DNA of 64,000 bases, taken from Comamonas terrigena NBRC 13299 (GTDB taxonomy: Bacteria; Pseudomonadota; Gammaproteobacteria; Burkholderiales; Burkholderiaceae_C). Shown piece after piece: positions 53,216-62,457 of the stretch. The position numbers and the translations under genes are program-made. Position 1 is the first letter of the stretch, and each line of letters opens with the position of its first letter. The notes below the pieces were generated by a model. That model was given only the letters and a program-made list of their open reading frames with translations, was not told the DNA's origin and searched no databases. The stretch covers positions 4,111,001-4,175,000 of the forward strand of contig NZ_AP019749.1 of assembly GCF_006740045.1 (NCBI RefSeq). The letters are read 5' to 3'.

Positions 53216-54512
53216 GGTCGTTCTCCAGAGTGATGGATGCCAGCGGCAGGCGGATGCGCACCTCGGCACCGCCGTGCATGCGGTTGCCGGCCTGCACGCT
53301 GCCGCCCAGGGAGCGCACCACGTTCACAACCAGGAACAGCCCCACGCCCCGGCCCGGACGGCCTTGCTTGGTGGACTGGTAGGGCTTGCCCAGGTTGGCC
53401 AGGATGGCCTCGGTGAAGCCGGGGCCCAGGTCGCGCACCACCAGTTCCAGCTGGTCGTCGCTGCGTTCCAGGTGCAGGTGCACCTCCTGCGGCGATGCCT
53501 CGAAAGCATTGTCCAGCACATTGCAAATCACCTGCTCCAGCGCGGTATCCGAGAGGATGGGCACATCGCGTTCGAGCTGGTGGGTGAAGAAGAATTTCTC
53601 GGGCTCGTGGTGCTGGCGCCAGCGCGCCACCAGCTGCTCCAGGAACTGCAGCAGCGTGGTCGATTCCAGCCCGGCCGCCCGCGTCTCGCCCGCCGACAGC
53701 AGCACGCCGTTGACGATGGCCTTGCAGCGCAGCAGCTGTTCCTGCATTTCGGCCAGATCGGCCATCATGTCGGCATCCTCGCGCACCTGGCGCATGTGCT
53801 GCCAGTCTCCCAGGATCACCGACATGGTGGCCAGCGGCGTGCCCAGTTCATGGGCAGCGCCGGTGGCCAGCAGGCCCATGCGCACAATGTGCTCTTCCTC
53901 GCTGGCGCGCTGGCGCATGTCGGCCAGGCGGCTGTCGCGCTGGCGCAGGTTGGACACCACCTGGGTGATGAACACCACCATCAGGATGGTGGTCAGCGCA
54001 AAGCAGATCAGCAGGCCCAGGGTGTACAGATTGGGCAGCCCCCCGCCCAGCACCACCGGCAGCGGCTGGTAGCAGAACGCCAGCGCCACCACACAGACGG
54101 CGGTGATGCCCACCATGGCCCAGGCGTACTGCGGGCGCAGCAACACCGTGCCCAGAATGACCTGCAGCAGGAACAGATAGATGAAGGGGTTGTTCACCCC
54201 CCCGCTCAGATACAGCTGCAGCGCCAGGGCCACCACATCGGCCAGCAAGGCCCCGAACAGCACCCGGGGCGTGACGGTGGCCGGGCGCCACTGCAGCCAC
54301 AGCATATAGCCCAGATTGGTCAGCGCCAGGGCCGAGACCACGGCCATCATCGGCAGCAGCGGCAGGGCAATGCCCATGCCCGAATGCACCAGCGAGATGG
54401 TGATGACCTGCCCCACCACGGCCAGCCAGCGCAGCTGGATCAGCAGGCGCAGGTTCTTGCGTTCCGTGTTGCGTTCAACGCGGGAGGAGGAAGGTTCGGC
54501 AGCAAACAGCAC
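53184..54512 (-). CDS. regB: Redox-sensing histidine kinase, RegB/PrrB type
   Basis: 442 residues from a GTG start. Six membrane helices fill the first about 190 residues, including the conserved quinone-binding loop LSGGVNNPFIYLFLLQ. The H-box is TGAAHELGTPLATMSVILGDW, which identifies the RegB group; the ATP domain has NVLDNAFEAS (N box) and RGVGLFLVVNVVRSLGG (G box). The redox-active Cys usually found in the cytosolic linker is not obvious beside the H-box; a Cys is present in EQLLRCKAIVNG. It overlaps regA and follows surf1. Confidence 0.92.
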   Translation of the reverse strand: MLFAAEPSSSRVERNTERKNLRLLIQLRWLAVVGQVITISLVHSGMGIALPLLPMMAVVSALALTNLGYMLWLQWRPATVTPRVLFGALLADVVALALQLYLSGGVNNPFIYLFLLQVILGTVLLRPQYAWAMVGITAVCVVALAFCYQPLPVVLGGGLPNLYTLGLLICFALTTILMVVFITQVVSNLRQRDSRLADMRQRASEEEHIVRMGLLATGAAHELGTPLATMSVILGDWQHMRQVREDADMMADLAEMQEQLLRCKAIVNGVLLSAGETRAAGLESTTLLQFLEQLVARWRQHHEPEKFFFTHQLERDVPILSDTALEQVICNVLDNAFEASPQEVHLHLERSDDQLELVVRDLGPGFTEAILANLGKPYQSTKQGRPGRGVGLFLVVNVVRSLGGSVQAGNRMHGGAEVRIRLPLASITLENDHGHPTPIAAG

Positions 54513-54688
54513 CCGATGATTGTGCCCAGGTGCGCCGCGCCCCGTTGTCCCTGCGCCGGGTGGGGGCGCTGTGCATACGGCTATTGCGCCAGTACCTCAA
54601 AAGAAGCGCTGCCTGTGCCCTTGGCACCACCCCTGCCGTTGGGAATCCCCTCGGCAGGACGGTAGAAGGCCGCAGGCAGCCCACATTC

Positions 54689-55486
54689 TTACGCAGCGGC
54701 GTCTTCACGCGCGCGGCGCTCATGGCGCACCACCAGCCAGGCGGCCAGCAGCACCATCAGCGCCAGGCCGTACCAGGTCAGCGCGTACACCGCGTGGGTG
54801 TTGCTGAACTGGATCACCGTCATGCCGGGGCGGGGCCACTGGTTCTCGGCCACGGCTTGGCCGGGCAGGCCCTGGTCGATGAAGAACGGCGCGGCCTGCG
54901 CCAGCCCCTTGGCAGCGGCAATGGCCGCCACATCGCGCGAATGCCAGCGGTCTTCGGCCGCAGCGTTCTCGCGCATGAAGCCGCCCTTGGGCTCGCTCAG
55001 GCGCAGCAGGCCGGTCACGGCCACCGTCTCGGCGGCGGCACCGGCGGTACCGGGGGCAGCGGCCGCAATGCGGTCGGCAAACGCCTTGCGCTCTGCGGTC
55101 GGCACGAAACCGCGGTTCACCAGCACCTGGGAGCCATCGGCCTGCTGCAGCGGCGTCAGCAGCCAGAAGCCAGCACCGAGCTCGCTCACGGCCTGGGTCA
55201 GCACGCTGCGCCCTTCCAGCCACCGGCCTTGCGCGGACACCGGCAGGTATTCGTGGGTTTCCTTGCTGATCCGGGGCCAGTCGGCCGGTGCCGGCACGGC
55301 CACCGGCTGGGCATGTACGCGCTGGTCGATGCGCTCGATGAGATCGAGCTTCCATGCGCGCCGCTGCACCTGCCACGTCCCCAGACTGAGGAAGGAAATA
55401 AAAAGGGCGATGCCCGCTAACGCGAGCACCGCCTTCGTGAAGGTGGAACGGGTGCGCTTGCGCGCCCCCGAAGTTTCAACCGTCAT
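54689..55486 (-). CDS. SURF1 family oxidase assembly protein
   Basis: 265 residues with two membrane helices, one near each end (VLALAGIALFISFLSLGTWQ and ALTWYGLALMVLLAAWLVV), and a periplasmic domain between. Family marks are LGTWQVQRRAWKLDLIERID at the first helix and the VLVNRGFVP strand. SURF1 proteins help insert haem a into haem-copper oxidases. Its start overlaps the cyoD stop, so it belongs to the cyo operon. Because SURF1 usually serves haem-A enzymes, its place in a quinol-oxidase operon is informative (see findings). Confidence 0.93.
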   Translation of the reverse strand: MTVETSGARKRTRSTFTKAVLALAGIALFISFLSLGTWQVQRRAWKLDLIERIDQRVHAQPVAVPAPADWPRISKETHEYLPVSAQGRWLEGRSVLTQAVSELGAGFWLLTPLQQADGSQVLVNRGFVPTAERKAFADRIAAAAPGTAGAAAETVAVTGLLRLSEPKGGFMRENAAAEDRWHSRDVAAIAAAKGLAQAAPFFIDQGLPGQAVAENQWPRPGMTVIQFSNTHAVYALTWYGLALMVLLAAWLVVRHERRAREDAAA

Positions 55487-55977
55487 TAGTTGCTGCCATG
55501 GGCACCATGGGCAGACTGCTCGGCAGGTGCCGGTGCAGCCGCTTCGCTTGCGGCAGGCGCTTGCACCGCAGGCGCAGCCGTGTCCGCCGCGGCGGGCTGG
55601 CTGACCGCCGGAGCGCTCTCGTGCGTCGGCATCATGTGGGCGTTCATCTGGTACATCACCCACAGCGTACCGGCCACGGCAATGGCCAGGAAGACCGCCG
55701 TGAAGACGGTGGACAGCATGGTCCAGCCACCCTGGATCTTGCCGTTCATGTGCAGGAAGTACACCATGTGCACCACCACCTGAACGATGGCAAAGGCACC
55801 CAGCACCACCAGACCGGTAGCGCGGTCCTCGATGGCACCGCTCATCACCAGGTAGAACGGAATCACCGTCAGGATCACCGCCAGGATGAAGCCCTTGACG
55901 TAGTCACCCATGGTGACGTGCAGATCATCGTGGTCATGATGGTCGCCATGACCGGCGTGAAGGTCGTGTGCGCTCAT
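55486..55977 (-). CDS. cyoD: Cytochrome o-type quinol oxidase subunit IV
   Basis: 163 residues, longer than E. coli CyoD (109). The core has three helices: GFILAVILTVIPFYLVM, ATGLVVLGAFAIVQVVVHMVYFLHM and MLSTVFTAVFLAIAVAGTLWVMYQM. The N-terminus is His-rich (HDLHAGHGDHHDHDDLH). The C-terminal 45 residues are an Ala/Pro-rich extension (AAPAVQAPAASEAAAPAPAE) ending HGAHGSN. Subunit IV assists assembly of the binuclear centre. The gene lies between cyoC and surf1 with touching or overlapping ends. Confidence 0.92.
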   Translation of the reverse strand: MSAHDLHAGHGDHHDHDDLHVTMGDYVKGFILAVILTVIPFYLVMSGAIEDRATGLVVLGAFAIVQVVVHMVYFLHMNGKIQGGWTMLSTVFTAVFLAIAVAGTLWVMYQMNAHMMPTHESAPAVSQPAAADTAAPAVQAPAASEAAAPAPAEQSAHGAHGSN

Positions 55978-56610
55978 TTACAGCACCCCCATCAGATACA
56001 CAAAGGTGAACACACCGATCCAGACCACGTCCAAGAAGTGCCAGAACATCGACAGGCAGTTGATGCGACGCACATTGGCTTCGATCAGGCCGTGCTTGCT
56101 GATCTGGATCATCAGCGTGACCAGCCAGATCAGGCCGAAGGTCACGTGCAGGCCGTGGGTGCCCACCAGCGTGAAGAACGACGACAGGAAGGCGCTGCGC
56201 TGGGGCGTGGCACCTTGGTGGATCAGGTGGTGGAACTCATAGAGTTCCACGCCCAGGAAGCACAGACCCAGCACGCCGGTGATGGCCAGCCAGGTCAGCG
56301 TGCCGCCGACGTTCTTCTTTTGCTTTTGCAGCATGGCAAAGCCGAAGGTGATGGACGACAGCAGCAGGAAGGCCGTGTTGATGGCCACCAGCGACAGGTC
56401 GAACAGTTCCTTGCCCGTGGGGCCGGCGGCATAGTTGCGACCCAGCACGCCAAAGGTGGCGAACAGGGCAGCGAAGATGAGACAGTCGCTCATCAGGTAG
56501 AGCCAGAAGCCCAGCGAGGTGCCGTTCTCTGGATGGGGCTCGTGCGCGAGGTGGTATTCCCGCGGAGCCAGGGCGCCTGCGGCGCCTGCGTTATGACGGA
56601 TATCAGACAT
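55978..56610 (-). CDS. cyoC: Cytochrome o-type quinol oxidase subunit III
   Basis: 210 residues and five membrane helices, as expected for CyoC. Family marks are [40 protein letters not shown] and [17 protein letters not shown], and the C-terminal [19 protein letters not shown]. The start at 56610 ([12 protein letters not shown]) overlaps the cyoB stop by eight bases; an upstream in-frame extension is inside cyoB. Subunit III stabilises the oxidase and lines a likely oxygen path. cyoD starts at once after its stop. Confidence 0.95.
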   Translation of the reverse strand: MSDIRHNAGAAGALAPREYHLAHEPHPENGTSLGFWLYLMSDCLIFAALFATFGVLGRNYAAGPTGKELFDLSLVAINTAFLLLSSITFGFAMLQKQKKNVGGTLTWLAITGVLGLCFLGVELYEFHHLIHQGATPQRSAFLSSFFTLVGTHGLHVTFGLIWLVTLMIQISKHGLIEANVRRINCLSMFWHFLDVVWIGVFTFVYLMGVL

Positions 56611-58606
56611 GGCGAGCGAGCTGCAGAGTGCGGGCTTCTTCCGTGGCGACCACTTCGGCGGCCGGGATGTAGAAGTCACGCTTGTAGTTGAAGGTATGGA
56701 TGATCGAAGCCACGATCACGGCTGCGAACGACACGCCTGCCAGCCACCAGATGTGCCAGATCAGCGCAAAGCCCAATACCAGCGACAGGCCCGAGATCAC
56801 CACGCCGGCGCCGGTGTTGGCGGGCATGTGGATGGGCTGGAAGCCCGCCAGCGGACGTTGGTAGCTGTGCTTCTTCATGTCCCACCAGGCATCGATGTCG
56901 TGCACCACGGGGGTGAAGGCAAAGTTGTACTGGGGAGGAGGCGAGGAAGTGGCCCACTCCAGCGTACGGCCACCCCAGGGGTCGCCGGACTCGTCACGCA
57001 GCTGGTCGCGCTTGAAGAAGCTGACGACGAGCTGGATCAGGAAGCAGCCGATACCGGCGGCGATCATGGCGGCGCCCAGCGCAGCGATGATGAACCAGAT
57101 TTGCAGCGAAGGATCTTCGAAGTGGTTGGCACGGCGGGTCACACCCATCAGGCCCAGGATGTACAGGGGCGTGAAGGCCACCCAGAAGCCCACCAGCCAC
57201 AGCCAGAACGAGCACTTGCCCCAGAACACATCCAGCTTGTAGCCGAAGGCCTTGGGATACCAGTAGTTGATGGCGGCGAACACGGCAAACACCACGCCGC
57301 CGATGATCACGTTGTGGAAGTGCGCGATCAGGAACAGCGAGTTGTGCAGCACGAAGTCGGCCGGAGGCACTGCCAGCAGCACGCCGGTCATGCCGCCGAT
57401 GGCGAAGGTGCACATGAAGGCCACGGTCCACATCATGGGCAGATCAAACTTGATGCGGCCCTTGTACATGGTGAACAGCCAGTTGAAGATCTTGGCGCCC
57501 GTCGGGATCGAGATGATCATCGTCGTGATGCCGAAGAACGTGTTCACGCTGGCGCCCGAACCCATGGTGAAGAAGTGGTGCAGCCACACCAGGTAGGACA
57601 GGATGGTGATACACACCGTCGCGTACACCATGGAGGTGTAACCGAACAGACGCTTCTTGCTGAAGGTGGCCACGATTTCCGAGAACACGCCGAAAGCCGG
57701 CAGCACCAGGATGTACACCTCAGGGTGACCCCAGATCCAGATCAGGTTCACGTACAACATGGCGTTGCCACCGAAGTCGTTCGAGAAGAAATGGGTACCC
57801 AGGTAACGGTCCAGCGACATCAGCACCAGGGCTGCGGTCAGCATGGGGAAGGACGCCACGATCAGGGCGTTGGTGCACAGCGAGGTCCAGACGAAGACGG
57901 GCATCTTCATCAGGTTCATGCCGGGCGCGCGCATCTTGATGATGGTGACGATCAGGTTGATACCCGACAGCGTCGTGCCCACACCGGCAATCTGCAATGC
58001 CCAGATGTAGTAATCCAGACCGGTGCTTCCGCTCTGGTTGCCCAGATTGGACAGTGCCAGCCAGCCCGAGGTGGAGAACTCGCCCAGGAACAGGGAGATC
58101 ATCACCAGCACGGCACCGGCCGTGGTCATCCAGAAGCTGAAGTTGTTCAGGAACGGGAAGGACACGTCACGCGCACCGATTTGCAGCGGCACCAGATAGT
58201 TCATCAGGCCGGTCACAAAAGGCATGGCCACAAAGAAGATCATGATCACGCCGTGGGCAGTGAAGATCTGGTCGTAGTGGTGCGGAGGCAGGTAGCCCAG
58301 GTTGTCGCCGAAGGCCATGGCCTGCTGCAGACGCATCATGGCCGCGTCGGCAAAGCCGCGCAGGAACATGACCAGACCCAGGATCATGTACATGATGCCG
58401 ATCTTCTTGTGGTCGATCGAGCAGATCCAGTCGCGCCACAGAGGGCCCCAGAGGCGGAACTTGGTCAGTGCCGCCATCATCACCAGGCCACCCAGGACCA
58501 CGGCGATGAAAGTCCATAACACGATGGGCTCATGCGCCATCGGTACGGCGTCCCAGCTGATCCGCCCGATGAGCGGATCGTTGGGCAAGGTTGTATTTCC
58601 AGACAT
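56603..58606 (-). CDS. cyoB: Cytochrome o-type quinol oxidase subunit I
   Basis: The catalytic subunit holding the low-spin haem and the haem-copper centre, reducing O2 to water and pumping protons. 667 residues, the CyoB size, with about 15 helices. Visible ligands: His in [16 protein letters not shown] (low-spin haem), [16 protein letters not shown] (CuB His and cross-linked Tyr), [13 protein letters not shown] (CuB His pair) and HFHNVIIGG (haem ligands). The first helix region with [15 protein letters not shown] is typical of CyoB. Start at 58606 is preceded by cyoA with a 61-base gap. Confidence 0.96.
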   Translation of the reverse strand: MSGNTTLPNDPLIGRISWDAVPMAHEPIVLWTFIAVVLGGLVMMAALTKFRLWGPLWRDWICSIDHKKIGIMYMILGLVMFLRGFADAAMMRLQQAMAFGDNLGYLPPHHYDQIFTAHGVIMIFFVAMPFVTGLMNYLVPLQIGARDVSFPFLNNFSFWMTTAGAVLVMISLFLGEFSTSGWLALSNLGNQSGSTGLDYYIWALQIAGVGTTLSGINLIVTIIKMRAPGMNLMKMPVFVWTSLCTNALIVASFPMLTAALVLMSLDRYLGTHFFSNDFGGNAMLYVNLIWIWGHPEVYILVLPAFGVFSEIVATFSKKRLFGYTSMVYATVCITILSYLVWLHHFFTMGSGASVNTFFGITTMIISIPTGAKIFNWLFTMYKGRIKFDLPMMWTVAFMCTFAIGGMTGVLLAVPPADFVLHNSLFLIAHFHNVIIGGVVFAVFAAINYWYPKAFGYKLDVFWGKCSFWLWLVGFWVAFTPLYILGLMGVTRRANHFEDPSLQIWFIIAALGAAMIAAGIGCFLIQLVVSFFKRDQLRDESGDPWGGRTLEWATSSPPPQYNFAFTPVVHDIDAWWDMKKHSYQRPLAGFQPIHMPANTGAGVVISGLSLVLGFALIWHIWWLAGVSFAAVIVASIIHTFNYKRDFYIPAAEVVATEEARTLQLARHV

Positions 58607-58667
58607 ATCGAGTCTCTTGCTAAGTGGCGGCCCCGCTCGCAGGCGCAGGCCAGACCGCCGTCAATGC

Positions 58668-59714
58668 TTACTGCTGTGCCACAGCACCCGGTTGATCGCG
58701 TTGGTCCAGGAGGGCCACCACGCGGTCAGCGTTCTGGACCGTGCACACGTCCTGGGGCAGGTTCAGACCTGCGGCCTTCATGTAGGCTTCGCCGCCGGCA
58801 GCGTCGATGGCCATCATGTGGTGCATGCACATCTTTCCGTCTTCCACGCAACGGTTCAGCACCTTGCTGTAGAGGCCGTCTTCCACGCTGGAGAAGCGCT
58901 TCACGGGATCCCGCTCGCTGGGCTTGGCTAGGTCGAGGTAGGCGTCACGGGTCAGGGGCTGGCCTTCGGCCTTGGCCTTGGCAACCCAGGCGTCGAAGCC
59001 TTCGTTGCTCAGACCGTGGAACTTGAAGGTCATGCCGGCAAAACCGGCACCGCTGTAGTGCGATGCCAGGCCGTGGAACACGCCTTCCTTGTTGATCACC
59101 GCATTCAGCTGGGTTTCCATGCCGGGCATGGCATAGATCATGCCGGCCAGGTCAGGCACATAGAACGCATTCATGGTGGAGGTGGCGGTCAGCTTGAAGC
59201 GGATCGGGCGATCCACCGGTGCAGCCAGCTCGTTCACCGTGGCGATGCCTTGCTCGGGCAGGAAGAACAGCCACTTCCAGTCCATGGCCACCACTTCCAC
59301 TTCCAGGGGCTTGATTTCGGGCGCCAAGGCCTTAGTTTCAGACACACGGTCCAGCGGACGGTAGGGGTCGAGCTTGTGGGTGCTGATCCAGGTCAGGGCG
59401 CCCAGGGCGATGATGATGATGAGCGGAACGCTCCAGATCACCAGCTCCAGGGCCGTGGAATGGTGCCATTCGGGATCGTATTCGGCTTCGGTGTTCGACT
59501 GGCGATACTTCCAGGCGAACAACAGCGTCAACAGAATCACCGGCACGATGATGATCAACATCAGCAGGGTGGCAGTCACCACCAGCTGGCCCTGCTGGGC
59601 TGCGATGTCACCTGCGGGATTGAGTACGACGGCCTTGCTGCAACCAGTCAGACTGGCTATCAAGGCGGCCGCCGCGAGCCACGCGGGCCCACGGATTTCC
59701 TTGGATTGAAACAT
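58668..59714 (-). CDS. cyoA: Cytochrome o-type quinol oxidase subunit II
   Basis: 348 residues. A lipoprotein signal peptide ends in the lipobox LTGC; two helices follow (TATLLMLIIIVPVILLTLLF and LELVIWSVPLIIIIALGAL). The periplasmic cupredoxin domain shows DWKWLFFLPEQGIATVNEL and AFYVPDLAGMIYAMPGMET but lacks the cysteine/histidine CuA ligands, so the donor is quinol, not cytochrome c. The C-terminal COX aromatic-rich region ends with CMHHMMAID. The start at 59714 was chosen over an open frame to 59855. First gene of the cyo operon. Confidence 0.95.
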   Translation of the reverse strand: MFQSKEIRGPAWLAAAALIASLTGCSKAVVLNPAGDIAAQQGQLVVTATLLMLIIIVPVILLTLLFAWKYRQSNTEAEYDPEWHHSTALELVIWSVPLIIIIALGALTWISTHKLDPYRPLDRVSETKALAPEIKPLEVEVVAMDWKWLFFLPEQGIATVNELAAPVDRPIRFKLTATSTMNAFYVPDLAGMIYAMPGMETQLNAVINKEGVFHGLASHYSGAGFAGMTFKFHGLSNEGFDAWVAKAKAEGQPLTRDAYLDLAKPSERDPVKRFSSVEDGLYSKVLNRCVEDGKMCMHHMMAIDAAGGEAYMKAAGLNLPQDVCTVQNADRVVALLDQRDQPGAVAQQ

Positions 59715-59775
59715 GCTATAGACGCAAAAAGACACGCACAGACGGATGTCGGCGCGGATTACAAGACGTTGCGAA

Positions 59776-59789
59776 TTTACTTCGATCAA
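59776..59789. promoter_or_regulatory. Partial FNR/ANR-like site upstream of cyoA
   Basis: TTTAC-TTCG-ATCAA: one perfect half-site (ATCAA) and one degenerate half with correct 4-base spacing. It lies 62-75 bases before the cyoA start codon. Weak evidence on its own. Confidence 0.3.
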
Positions 59790-59802
59790 GGTTTTTTGCG
59801 AT

Positions 59803-59817
59803 TGGACATTTTGTCCA
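59803..59817. promoter_or_regulatory. TGGACA-N3-TGTCCA palindrome upstream of cyoA
   Basis: TGGACA, TTT, TGTCCA, perfect 6-bp arms, centred 96 bases before the cyoA start codon and 47 bases before a candidate -10 box. An identical pattern with a different spacer lies before ctaA. Confidence 0.5.
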
Positions 59818-60060
59818 CCGCAGCCCTGCGCTGGGTCATTGCAAGGCCGAAGCACATCAGTTAGGCGTTTTATGCCCCTCGCGGCAAAAAGTCCTTAACT
59901 CTTTGTTTCCACGGCATTTTTTTCTGCTTGAACGGCACGGGTTAACGCTTACACACTAACCCCAGGACGCGCCTTACCCTCCGCCGGGGCAGCGCACTTT
60001 GGCCACTAACCCTGCTGACAGCCGGGTCTTGACCGCCCTCCAGCTGCCGCCCGTCGCCAC

Positions 60061-60074
60061 TTGATGGCCGTCAA
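60061..60074. promoter_or_regulatory. FNR/ANR-type box upstream of the MFS gene
   Basis: TTGAT-GGCC-GTCAA matches the FNR/ANR/Dnr consensus (TTGAT-N4-ATCAA) at nine of ten positions. It lies 97-110 bases before the MFS start. TTTATC at 60101-60106 could be the -10 box, placing the site near -45 as in activated class II promoters. Confidence 0.5.
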
Positions 60075-60170
60075 GATCGGGAACTTCCCCTAAAAAGCCG
60101 TTTATCCGATTGCGAGCCCCTGCCCAAGGGCGTAGAAGGGAGGCACACCAACCTCATAGGAGTGTGTTTC

Positions 60171-61520
60171 ATGAGTGGCCTCGCTTATCCGAACATCGCA
60201 CCTGCTGGCGGTTTCCATGGCTCGGAAGACCTGTCCGACGCCGACACGCACGAAGAGGCTTCTCCCGGCGAAATCGCTGCCGGCGTCATCATCGGCCGAT
60301 CGTCCGAGTATTTCGACTTCTTCGTCTTCGGCATTGCCTGCGTGCTGGTGTTCCCGCACGTGTTCTTCCCCCACTACACCCTGCTCAACGGCATGCTGGC
60401 GTCGTTTGCCGTGTTCTCGCTGGCCTTCATCGCCCGCCCCATCGGCACCGCCATCTCCATGGTCATCCAGCAGCGCTGGGGCCGTGCCACCAAGCTGACC
60501 ATCTCGCTGTTCCTGCTGGGCACCGCCACGGTGGGCATGGCACTGCTGCCCGGCTATGTTGACCTGGGCCGCTATGCCATCGCCTTGCTGGTGCTGTTCC
60601 GCATCCTGCAGGGGCTGGCCCTGGGCGGCTCCTGGGATGGCCTGCCGTCGCTGCTGGCACTGAGCGCCCCACCCGAAAAGCGCGGCTGGTATTCCATGAT
60701 CGGCCAGCTGGGCGCCCCGTTGGGCTTTGTGGTGGCAGCGGCACTGTTTGCCTACCTCTACAAGGCGCTGAGCCACGAAGAGTTTGTGGAATGGGGCTGG
60801 CGCTACCCCTTCTGCGTGGCCTTCGCGATCAACGTGGTCGCCCTGTTCGCACGCCTGCGGCTGGTGGTGGGCCAGTCCTACACCCGCCTGCTGGAAAAGC
60901 TGGAACTGGAGCCCGTACCCACCTTCGAGCTGACGCGCAGCGGTGAAGGCCGCAACGTGCTGATCGGCGCCCTGGCGGCCCTGGCCAGCTTTGCCCTGTT
61001 CCACCTGGTCACGGTGTTCCCGCTGTCCTGGATGACCATGTTCGGCGAAGACAGCGTCACCAGCATCCTCTGGACCCAGGTGCTGGGCGGCCTGCTGGCC
61101 GGCCTGGGGATTCTGGTGTCGGGCAAGCTGGCCGACCGCTTTGGCCGCCGCAACACCCTGGGCACCATGGCGGTGCTGATCGGTCTGTTCAGCTTTGCTG
61201 CCCCCTTCCTGCTGGATGGCGGCAGCGCCGGACAGAACACCTTCATCCTGGTGGGCTTTGTGCTGCTGGGCCTGTCCTACGGCCAGTCCTCCGGCACCGT
61301 GACGGCCAATTTCTCCCGCCGCCTGCGCTATGTGGGCGCAGCCTACTCGTCCGATCTGGCCTGGCTGCTGGGCGCCGCCTTTGCGCCGCTGGTGGCGCTG
61401 GGCCTGTCCTCGCGCTTCGGCCCGGTGGCCGTGGGCCTGTACCTGCTGTCCGGCGCCATCTGCACACTGGCGGCCCTGGGCATCAACCGCGCCATCGAAG
61501 CGCGGGGCAGCGACAGCTGA
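60171..61520 (+). CDS. MFS transporter, metabolite:H+ symporter type
   Basis: 449 residues with 12 predicted helices. MFS signatures are RPIGTAISMVIQQRWGR (after helix 2) and SGKLADRFGRRNTLG (after helix 8); FRILQGLALGGSWDGLPSLL is helix 4-5. The N-terminus is acidic (DLSDADTHEEASPGE). It resembles the ProP/KgtP/ShiA metabolite symporters, but the substrate cannot be read from sequence. AGGAGTG lies about seven bases before the ATG at 60171. It diverges from cyoA and carries an FNR/ANR-like box upstream, suggesting oxygen-linked expression. A strong terminator follows. Confidence 0.9.
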   Translation: MSGLAYPNIAPAGGFHGSEDLSDADTHEEASPGEIAAGVIIGRSSEYFDFFVFGIACVLVFPHVFFPHYTLLNGMLASFAVFSLAFIARPIGTAISMVIQQRWGRATKLTISLFLLGTATVGMALLPGYVDLGRYAIALLVLFRILQGLALGGSWDGLPSLLALSAPPEKRGWYSMIGQLGAPLGFVVAAALFAYLYKALSHEEFVEWGWRYPFCVAFAINVVALFARLRLVVGQSYTRLLEKLELEPVPTFELTRSGEGRNVLIGALAALASFALFHLVTVFPLSWMTMFGEDSVTSILWTQVLGGLLAGLGILVSGKLADRFGRRNTLGTMAVLIGLFSFAAPFLLDGGSAGQNTFILVGFVLLGLSYGQSSGTVTANFSRRLRYVGAAYSSDLAWLLGAAFAPLVALGLSSRFGPVAVGLYLLSGAICTLAALGINRAIEARGSDS

Positions 61521-61539
61521 AGGCGACCGCGCCACACAC

Positions 61540-61562
61540 AGGCTGCTTCGGCAGCCTTTTTC
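61540..61562 (+). terminator. Terminator after the MFS gene
   Basis: AGGCTGC, loop TTCG, GCAGCCT then TTTTT: a 7-bp stem with a stable UUCG tetraloop, 20 bases after the stop codon. Confidence 0.93.
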
Positions 61563-61705
61563 ATGCCCGCGCCCACCGAGAGCGGACCGAGCGAGCTGTG
61601 CGGACTGCCGGCACGCGTTGCAGCGGCGCACCACGGGGAAAGTACCCCATGCCGCCCCCGCCGTTGCGCGGCACACTGCGGCCATTGCCACTTGCCTTGC
61701 CCACC

Positions 61706-62395
61706 ATGCGCACCATCTTCATGCCCCCTGGCCGCATCCATGTCTGGCAATGGGTTCTGCTGACCTTGGGGGCCGGCGCCATGCTCACGGCCCAGGCCGG
61801 CTGGGTGGAGCTGCACCGGTTGTTCAAGCCGCTGGCCATGGTGGCGGCGCTGCTGGCGGTCTGTGCCCCGCGTTTTGCCCCGCGCAGCGCCCGGCGGCTG
61901 CGGGCGCGCCACTGGCTGCTGGCGGCCCTGGCCTTCAGCCTGGCGGGGGATGTCTGCCTGATGCTGGACGGGCTGTTCATCCCCGGTCTGGTGGCGTTCC
62001 TATGCGCCCATGTCTGCTACATCCGGCTGTTTGCGCTGGATGCCCCCTGGCTGCCGCGGCGCACCCCGCTGGTGGCCTGCCTGCTGCTGGGCGCCGGGGT
62101 CTACAGCATGCTGTGGGGCCATCTGCCGGTGGAACTGCGCCTGCCCGTGGCCGCCTATGTGCTGGTGATCGCGCTGATGGCCGCGCAGGCCGTGGGCCGA
62201 GCCCTGGTGCGCGCCAGCCGCGCGGCGCGCTGCGTGGCCTATGGGGCGCTGCTGTTCATGCTCAGCGACACGCTGCTGGCCGTCGACCGCTTTGTGCACC
62301 CGCTGGCCTGGGCGGGGCTGGGGGTGCTGGGCACCTACTACGCCGCCCAGTGGCTGATCGTGCACGGCATGCTGCAAACCAGCCAGCAGGCCTGA
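61706..62395 (+). CDS. YhhN/TMEM86 family (lysoplasmalogenase-like) membrane protein
   Basis: 229 residues and about eight membrane helices. The family pattern is KPLAMVAALLAV, AFSLAGDVCLMLDG, LVAFLCAHVCYIRLF and ALLFMLSDTLLAVDRFV, with the conserved Asp residues (GDxxLM, SDxxLA) that act in lysoplasmalogenase activity of animal TMEM86 proteins. The bacterial role is not established. The start at 61706 (MRTIFMPPG) was preferred over an open frame to 61598; 61721 is a second option. It converges with ruvB. Confidence 0.87.
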   Translation: MRTIFMPPGRIHVWQWVLLTLGAGAMLTAQAGWVELHRLFKPLAMVAALLAVCAPRFAPRSARRLRARHWLLAALAFSLAGDVCLMLDGLFIPGLVAFLCAHVCYIRLFALDAPWLPRRTPLVACLLLGAGVYSMLWGHLPVELRLPVAAYVLVIALMAAQAVGRALVRASRAARCVAYGALLFMLSDTLLAVDRFVHPLAWAGLGVLGTYYAAQWLIVHGMLQTSQQA

Positions 62396-62457
62396 GGCAC
62401 CGGCCGGCACCGCCGCCGAGGGCGCCCAGTGCAGCCCCCTCGAGCGCCCGCCAGCAC

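Larger units (their letters stand above)
59715..60170. other. Divergent regulatory region between cyoA and the MFS gene
   Basis: 456 bases with no gene. It contains the TGGACA-N3-TGTCCA palindrome (59803-59817), a half-conserved FNR/ANR-like site (59776-59789), a near-consensus FNR/ANR site (60061-60074) and two copies of CACTAACCC (59954-59962, 60004-60012). TGTAAT at 59763-59758 (minus strand) is a candidate -10 box for cyoA. The density of redox-type motifs fits a promoter pair controlled by oxygen. Confidence 0.55.

Noticed and set aside
56609..58519. 636-codon open frame on the plus strand opposite cyoB
   Set aside because: It is antisense to cyoB; its very His/Gln/Asp-rich translation is what antisense of membrane-protein codons gives.
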